Assembly: GCA_041394705.1 (NCBI GenBank)
Contig: JAWKHS010000028.1
Coordinates: 7,815 to 71,814 of the forward strand
Direction: 5' to 3'
Source of the DNA: Vicinamibacterales bacterium
GTDB lineage: Bacteria > Acidobacteriota > Vicinamibacteria > Vicinamibacterales > UBA2999
Length of the DNA: 64,000 bases
This document shows positions 60,692 to 64,000 of this stretch, one piece after another (position 1 is the first letter of the stretch; every line of letters starts with the position of its first letter). The notes under the pieces are model-generated. The model was not told the DNA's origin. It saw only the letters and a program-made list of their open reading frames with translations, and searched no databases. Made by a program: the position numbers and the translations under genes.

Positions 60692-61261
60692 ATGCGACAG
60701 CCCGTCATCGCCGGCCACGACGTGCCCCGCGCGGCCGAGCCGCGGTGGCAGCACGCGCTGGACACCTACGCGAGCGAGATCAACAAGGTGGCCGACGTGT
60801 GGGGGCGCTTCACGGATGCGGACCTGGCGTTCGCGCCGCACACGCGGTCGAGCACCGTGGAGTCGATCCTCAGGCACCAGCTCCTGTCGGAACGCCGCTT
60901 CTTCTGGGAGTTCCTGGGCATGGCGGAGCCCGCCCCCGACCGCGTGGTGCCCGCGCCGCTGACGGTGGCCTCGGCCGTGGCGTCGCTGGCCGACCTGGCC
61001 CGTCCGCGGCTGGACGCCCTGGCCCAGGCCCCCGAGGCCTGGTGGCTCGCGCAGGTGCCGTTCTTCGACGTGGAGCGGGAGCGCGCCTGGATCTTCTGGC
61101 GGCGGGTGTTGCACACGGCGCACCACCGGACGCAGCTCACGGTGTACCTGCGGTTCCTCGGGCGCCCGGTGCCCTCGGTCTATGGGCCGACGGCCGACGA
61201 GACCTGGGACGGCGCGGATCCGACGACGAGCGCCGAGGCGGCGGGCCGCCCCGGACGCTGA
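60692..61261 (+). CDS. DinB-family protein
   Basis: A 189-residue four-helix DinB/YfiT-like protein. Metal-ligand histidines are plausible in SILRHQLLSERRFFWEFLG and in VLHTAHHRTQLTVYLRFLG (H-H-R-x-Q). The family includes bacillithiol/mycothiol-type S-transferases, but many members have no known substrate. TATGGT (60671-60676) with TGG upstream is a possible extended -10. ATG 60692 is chosen; 60659 is open as well. A VOC gene follows after 13 bases. Confidence 0.83.
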   Translation: MRQPVIAGHDVPRAAEPRWQHALDTYASEINKVADVWGRFTDADLAFAPHTRSSTVESILRHQLLSERRFFWEFLGMAEPAPDRVVPAPLTVASAVASLADLARPRLDALAQAPEAWWLAQVPFFDVERERAWIFWRRVLHTAHHRTQLTVYLRFLGRPVPSVYGPTADETWDGADPTTSAEAAGRPGR

Positions 61262-61274
61262 GAGGCTCACGGCC

Positions 61275-61673
61275 ATGGCCCGGCTCTATCGCGTGATCCT
61301 GCCGGTGCCGGACATCGAGCGGGCGGCGGCCTTCTACGGGGCCGTGCTGGGCACGCCTGGCGCGCGGGTCTCTCCGGGCCGTCACTACTTCGCTGGCGCG
61401 GACGACGGGGCCATCCTGGCCTGCTACGACCCGGCCGCCGACGGCGACCCCGGCGGCCAGGACTGGCGCCACCACGAGAACCAATACCTCTACTTCGCGG
61501 TCGGCGACCTCGAGGCCGCCCGCGATCGCCTCCTCGCCGCCGGCGCCGGTGCTGTCACCCCGATCGACACCCTGCCCTGGGGCGAGCGGATGGTTTACGC
61601 CCGCGATCCCTTCGGCACGCCGATCGCGTTCGTGGACGACCGCACGCTGTTCACGGGCGCTGACGACGCGTAG
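61275..61673 (+). CDS. VOC family protein
   Basis: A 132-residue VOC fold protein: RLYRVILPVPDIERAAAFYGAVLGTPG and MVYARDPFGTPIAFVDDRTLF at the ends. An internal HHENQYLYFAVGDLEAARDRLLAAGA repeat half is typical. Co-transcribed with the DinB gene. Similar VOC-DinB pairs occur in stress or resistance loci; substrate unknown. Confidence 0.85.
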   Translation: MARLYRVILPVPDIERAAAFYGAVLGTPGARVSPGRHYFAGADDGAILACYDPAADGDPGGQDWRHHENQYLYFAVGDLEAARDRLLAAGAGAVTPIDTLPWGERMVYARDPFGTPIAFVDDRTLFTGADDA

Positions 61674-61783
61674 CGCCCGCCGTCGCGCGGGACGCGCCGC
61701 GCAGCCTCGTGCACCCGGCACCCCGCCGCTGGATTCCTCGCCCCGACGGCCGATTGCCTCCGGGAATGGTCCCTGGATCCGCC

Positions 61784-62260
61784 ATGAACGAGCTTCGCGT
61801 CCCCACCATCTGCCTGCCCGTCGAGATCCGGTGTACCGACGGACGCCTGCTGCTGGGCGACATCTTCATGCCCGCGCACTCGTCGCGCCAGCCCGGCCCC
61901 ATGCGCCCGGACGAGTGGTGCGACACCGTGCAGACGTTCTTCCCGGTCCGCTCGCGCGACGCGCACACCACGACGCTGCTGAGCCGCGAAGCCGTGGTGT
62001 CGGTGACGGTGCCCGCCTCGGCGAACGAGGACGACGCGGAGTCGCACATGGACAGCCCCGTCGCGCGCGTGGCCGTGGAGGCCGCGGGCGCGCGCTACGA
62101 GGGCGACCTCGTGGTGGACATGCCGCCCGGCCACCAGCGCGTGGCCGACTGGCTGAACGCGCCAGCCCCGTTCATCACCCTGCGGGCCGGAGTCGCGCAC
62201 CATCTCATCCAGAAGCGCCACGTCACCGCCGTGGTCGAACTCGACGGAGCACGTCGATGA
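61784..62260 (+). CDS. Unknown protein translationally coupled to pilT
   Basis: A 158-residue protein. The N-terminus VPTICLPVEIRCTDGRLLLGDIFMPAH and the C-terminus PFITLRAGVAHHLIQKRHVTAVVEL look like a small beta-barrel/PilZ-like or RNA-binding fold, but no domain is certain. Its TGA overlaps the pilT ATG (ATGA), suggesting a role in type IV pilus retraction or its control. It may be specific to this bacterial group. Confidence 0.65.
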   Translation: MNELRVPTICLPVEIRCTDGRLLLGDIFMPAHSSRQPGPMRPDEWCDTVQTFFPVRSRDAHTTTLLSREAVVSVTVPASANEDDAESHMDSPVARVAVEAAGARYEGDLVVDMPPGHQRVADWLNAPAPFITLRAGVAHHLIQKRHVTAVVELDGARR

Positions 62261-63420
62261 GCACGCCCCCCACTCCCGCGCCGGCCCCGGCCGGCAGCAC
62301 CGCCCCGATGGACACGCTCCTGAAGGCGATGGTGCAGATGAAGGCGTCGGATCTGCACCTGTCGGCGGGCACGGTGCCCCAGGTGCGGCACGACGGCGAG
62401 ATGAAGCCGGTGCCGGGCGCGCCGACGCTCTCGGCGACCGACACCGAGCGCCTGCTCCTGTCCATCGCGCCGCCGCGGGCGCGCGAGGACTTCGTGCGGC
62501 GCCACGACGCCGACTTCGCCTACGAGATCGCCGAGGTGGGCCGCTTCCGCGGCAACCTCTTCGTGGACCGCAAGGGCCCCGGCGGCGTCTTCCGCATCAT
62601 CCCGAGCAAGATCCTGACGGCGGAAGAGCTGGGCCTCTCGGCCGAGGTGCTCGAGCTGTGCCGCCTGCCGAAGGGGCTCGTGCTCGTCACCGGGCCGACG
62701 GGCTCGGGCAAGTCCACGACGCTCTGCGCCCTCATCGACTACATCAACCGGCACCGGGCCGACCACATCATCACCATCGAGGACCCGCTGGAGTTCGTGC
62801 ACGAGAACAAGAAGTGCCTCGTGAACCAGCGCCAGGTGGGCGATCACACCGACTCGTTCAAGGACGCGCTCCGCGCGGCGCTGCGAGAAGATCCGGACGT
62901 GGTGCTCGTCGGCGAGCTCCGCGACCTGGAGACGATGGCCATCGCCATCGAGACGGCCGAGACCGGCCACCTGGTGTTCGGCACGCTGCACACCTCGTCG
63001 GCACACGGCACGATCGACCGCATCATCAACCAGTTCCCGTCCGAGCGGCAGCAGCAGATCCGCATGATGCTGGCCGACGGCCTGAAGGGCGTCATCAGCC
63101 AGATGCTCTGCAAGAAGGTCGGGGGCGGCCGGGTGCCGGCCATGGAGATCATGGTGGCCTCGCCCTCCATCTCGAACCTGATCCGCGAGGGCAAGACCTT
63201 CCAGATCCCGTCGATCATGCAGTCGGGCAAGAAGCTCGGTATGTGCCTGATGAACGACAGCTTCGTGGACCTGGTGAAGAAGAACCTGGTGAAGCCCGAG
63301 GACGCCTACGCGAAGGCCGTCGACAAGGCGGGCCTCCTGGCGCAGTTCAGGCGCAGCGGCGTGGACACCTCGTGGGCGCCGAAGGACCCGGCGGCGCCAG
63401 GGCTCGCGCAGACGGCCTGA
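62257..63420 (+). CDS. pilT: Type IV pilus retraction ATPase PilT
   Basis: A 387-residue hexameric ATPase that depolymerises type IV pili (twitching, DNA uptake). MKASDLHLSAG is the N-domain start. Walker A is GPTGSGKSTTLCA, the Asp box is ITIEDPLEFVH, Walker B is DPDVVLVGELRDLETM and the His box is TGHLVFGTLHTSSA. The retraction-type motif region AMEIMVASPSISNLIREGKTFQI is complete. An Ala/Pro-rich N-terminal extension of about 17 residues precedes the fold. No pilB or pilC lies next to it. Confidence 0.94.
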   Translation: MSTPPTPAPAPAGSTAPMDTLLKAMVQMKASDLHLSAGTVPQVRHDGEMKPVPGAPTLSATDTERLLLSIAPPRAREDFVRRHDADFAYEIAEVGRFRGNLFVDRKGPGGVFRIIPSKILTAEELGLSAEVLELCRLPKGLVLVTGPTGSGKSTTLCALIDYINRHRADHIITIEDPLEFVHENKKCLVNQRQVGDHTDSFKDALRAALREDPDVVLVGELRDLETMAIAIETAETGHLVFGTLHTSSAHGTIDRIINQFPSERQQQIRMMLADGLKGVISQMLCKKVGGGRVPAMEIMVASPSISNLIREGKTFQIPSIMQSGKKLGMCLMNDSFVDLVKKNLVKPEDAYAKAVDKAGLLAQFRRSGVDTSWAPKDPAAPGLAQTA

Positions 63421-63447
63421 TCCGACGCCCGGCCCGTGGGCGCGCCG

Positions 63448-64000
63448 TTACCTGGCGGCGCGCACCACCACCGGCCGTCCGCGCTGGGCGGCCACGTCGA
63501 TGCCCCGCGACCACACCGGCCGGCGCGATCCGCCGCGGGGCACGATCAGCTGGACGTCCACGCGCGTGACACCGGCGGGCACCCCGGCGTGGACGGGCAG
63601 GTCGCTCTGCGCGTCGTACCCCGACCCGGCATCGACCAGGCGCGCGCCCAGGAGCCGCGACGAACCCGCGGCGAACACGCGCACCTCCGCGCCAGCCAGC
63701 GTGGCCCGGCCGGCGGCGTCCACCGCCCGGACCAGGAGTCCGCGGCGGGCGTCGGCGGCCGGCAACTCGTTCCGCAGCACCAGGTGCATGCCGTCCGGCC
63801 GGGACCCGGTCAGCGCCAGATCCAGATCGCCGTCGCCGTCCACGTCCGCCCACTGGACGCCGTGGTCGGCCTGGAGCGCGCGAAGCGACGGCGGCGTGAC
63901 GTCGACGAAGGCCGAGCCCGTGTTCCTGAACAGGAAGTCCTGCCAGCTCACGCCACCCGTGACCGTGCCGTTCACGTAGAGGTCGAGCCGGCCGTCGTGA
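63448..64000 (-). CDS. CRTAC1/ASPIC-UnbV repeat protein, C-terminal part
   Basis: The last 184 or so residues of a protein that begins beyond the window. HDGRLDLYVNGTVTGG and WADVDGDGDLDLALTGS are FG-GAP/VCBS calcium-binding repeat units. The end has LRNELPAADARRGLLVRAVDAAGRATLAGAEVRVF and GSGYDAQSDLPVHAG, the UnbV/ASPIC C-terminal domain seen in CRTAC1-type extracellular proteins. A short ORF from GTG 63975 is only an internal frame. Exported; function unknown. Confidence 0.8.
   Translation of the reverse strand, partial: HDGRLDLYVNGTVTGGVSWQDFLFRNTGSAFVDVTPPSLRALQADHGVQWADVDGDGDLDLALTGSRPDGMHLVLRNELPAADARRGLLVRAVDAAGRATLAGAEVRVFAAGSSRLLGARLVDAGSGYDAQSDLPVHAGVPAGVTRVDVQLIVPRGGSRRPVWSRGIDVAAQRGRPVVVRAAR

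Noticed and set aside
63448..63975. Complete small gene starting at GTG 63975
   Set aside because: The frame continues upstream to the window edge with VCBS-repeat sequence, so this is the tail of a longer protein.

Overview
The window is a dense, high-GC (roughly 70% G+C by eye) bacterial chromosome segment with about 62 protein genes, no recognisable rRNA or tRNA, and no gene-free stretch over 300 bases. The gene families point to an Acidobacteriota genome, most likely class Vicinamibacteria. Pointers are a DUF5916 carbohydrate-binding/beta-barrel protein, a PD40 propeller fused to an amidohydrolase, a ToxR-like winged-helix regulator, an ECF sigma factor beside a Ser/Thr kinase with TPRs, VOC/DinB/WYL stress genes and a CRTAC1-type protein. 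This taxonomic call is inference from family content.

1-7.5 kb holds an arginine biosynthesis locus. It is read divergently from an intergenic region with two ARG boxes: argR, an ArgG-like gene and argH leftward; argC, argB, argD, a GNAT acetylglutamate synthase, argJ and argF rightward. The ArgG-like protein has lost its ATP and substrate motifs. The argB-argD-GNAT stretch carries a cluster of frame lesions. 7.5-11.9 kb: 5-oxoprolinase subunit A (pxpA), a probable 6S RNA, an orphan DGQHR/DndB-like gene, an ankyrin protein and a winged-helix membrane regulator. 11.9-22.1 kb: DUF5916 protein, OsmC/acyltransferase pair, two SRPBCC proteins, a GNAT, and two divergent amidohydrolases.

22-32.8 kb is one leftward run containing the conserved set dprA-topA-trmFO-xerC. 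It is split by four genes: two Rieske proteins, a PQQ dehydrogenase and a DAACS transporter. 32.9-39.6 kb: TPR protein, lipoprotein, then rplU-rpmA-obgE-nadD-rsfS-comF, converging on tmk-lysA. 39.7-43.1 kb: ECF sigma, STAS protein, an 89-residue unknown, a radical SAM protein with an N-terminal SPASM-like cysteine cluster, and a TSUP permease.

43.1-54.9 kb is a surface/signalling region. It has three paralogous secreted proteins with C-terminal S74 endosialidase-type chaperone domains, a methyltransferase, an ECF sigma factor with a TPR Ser/Thr kinase, an Omp85-like barrel, and an unknown secreted protein with kinase-loop-like motifs. 55-64 kb: creatininase, esterase, D-aminoacylase, a WYL regulator with VOC protein and a near-perfect operator, a collagen-like secreted protein ended by a 166-bp MITE-like element, DinB, VOC, an unknown gene coupled to pilT, and the C-terminus of a CRTAC1/ASPIC-UnbV protein.
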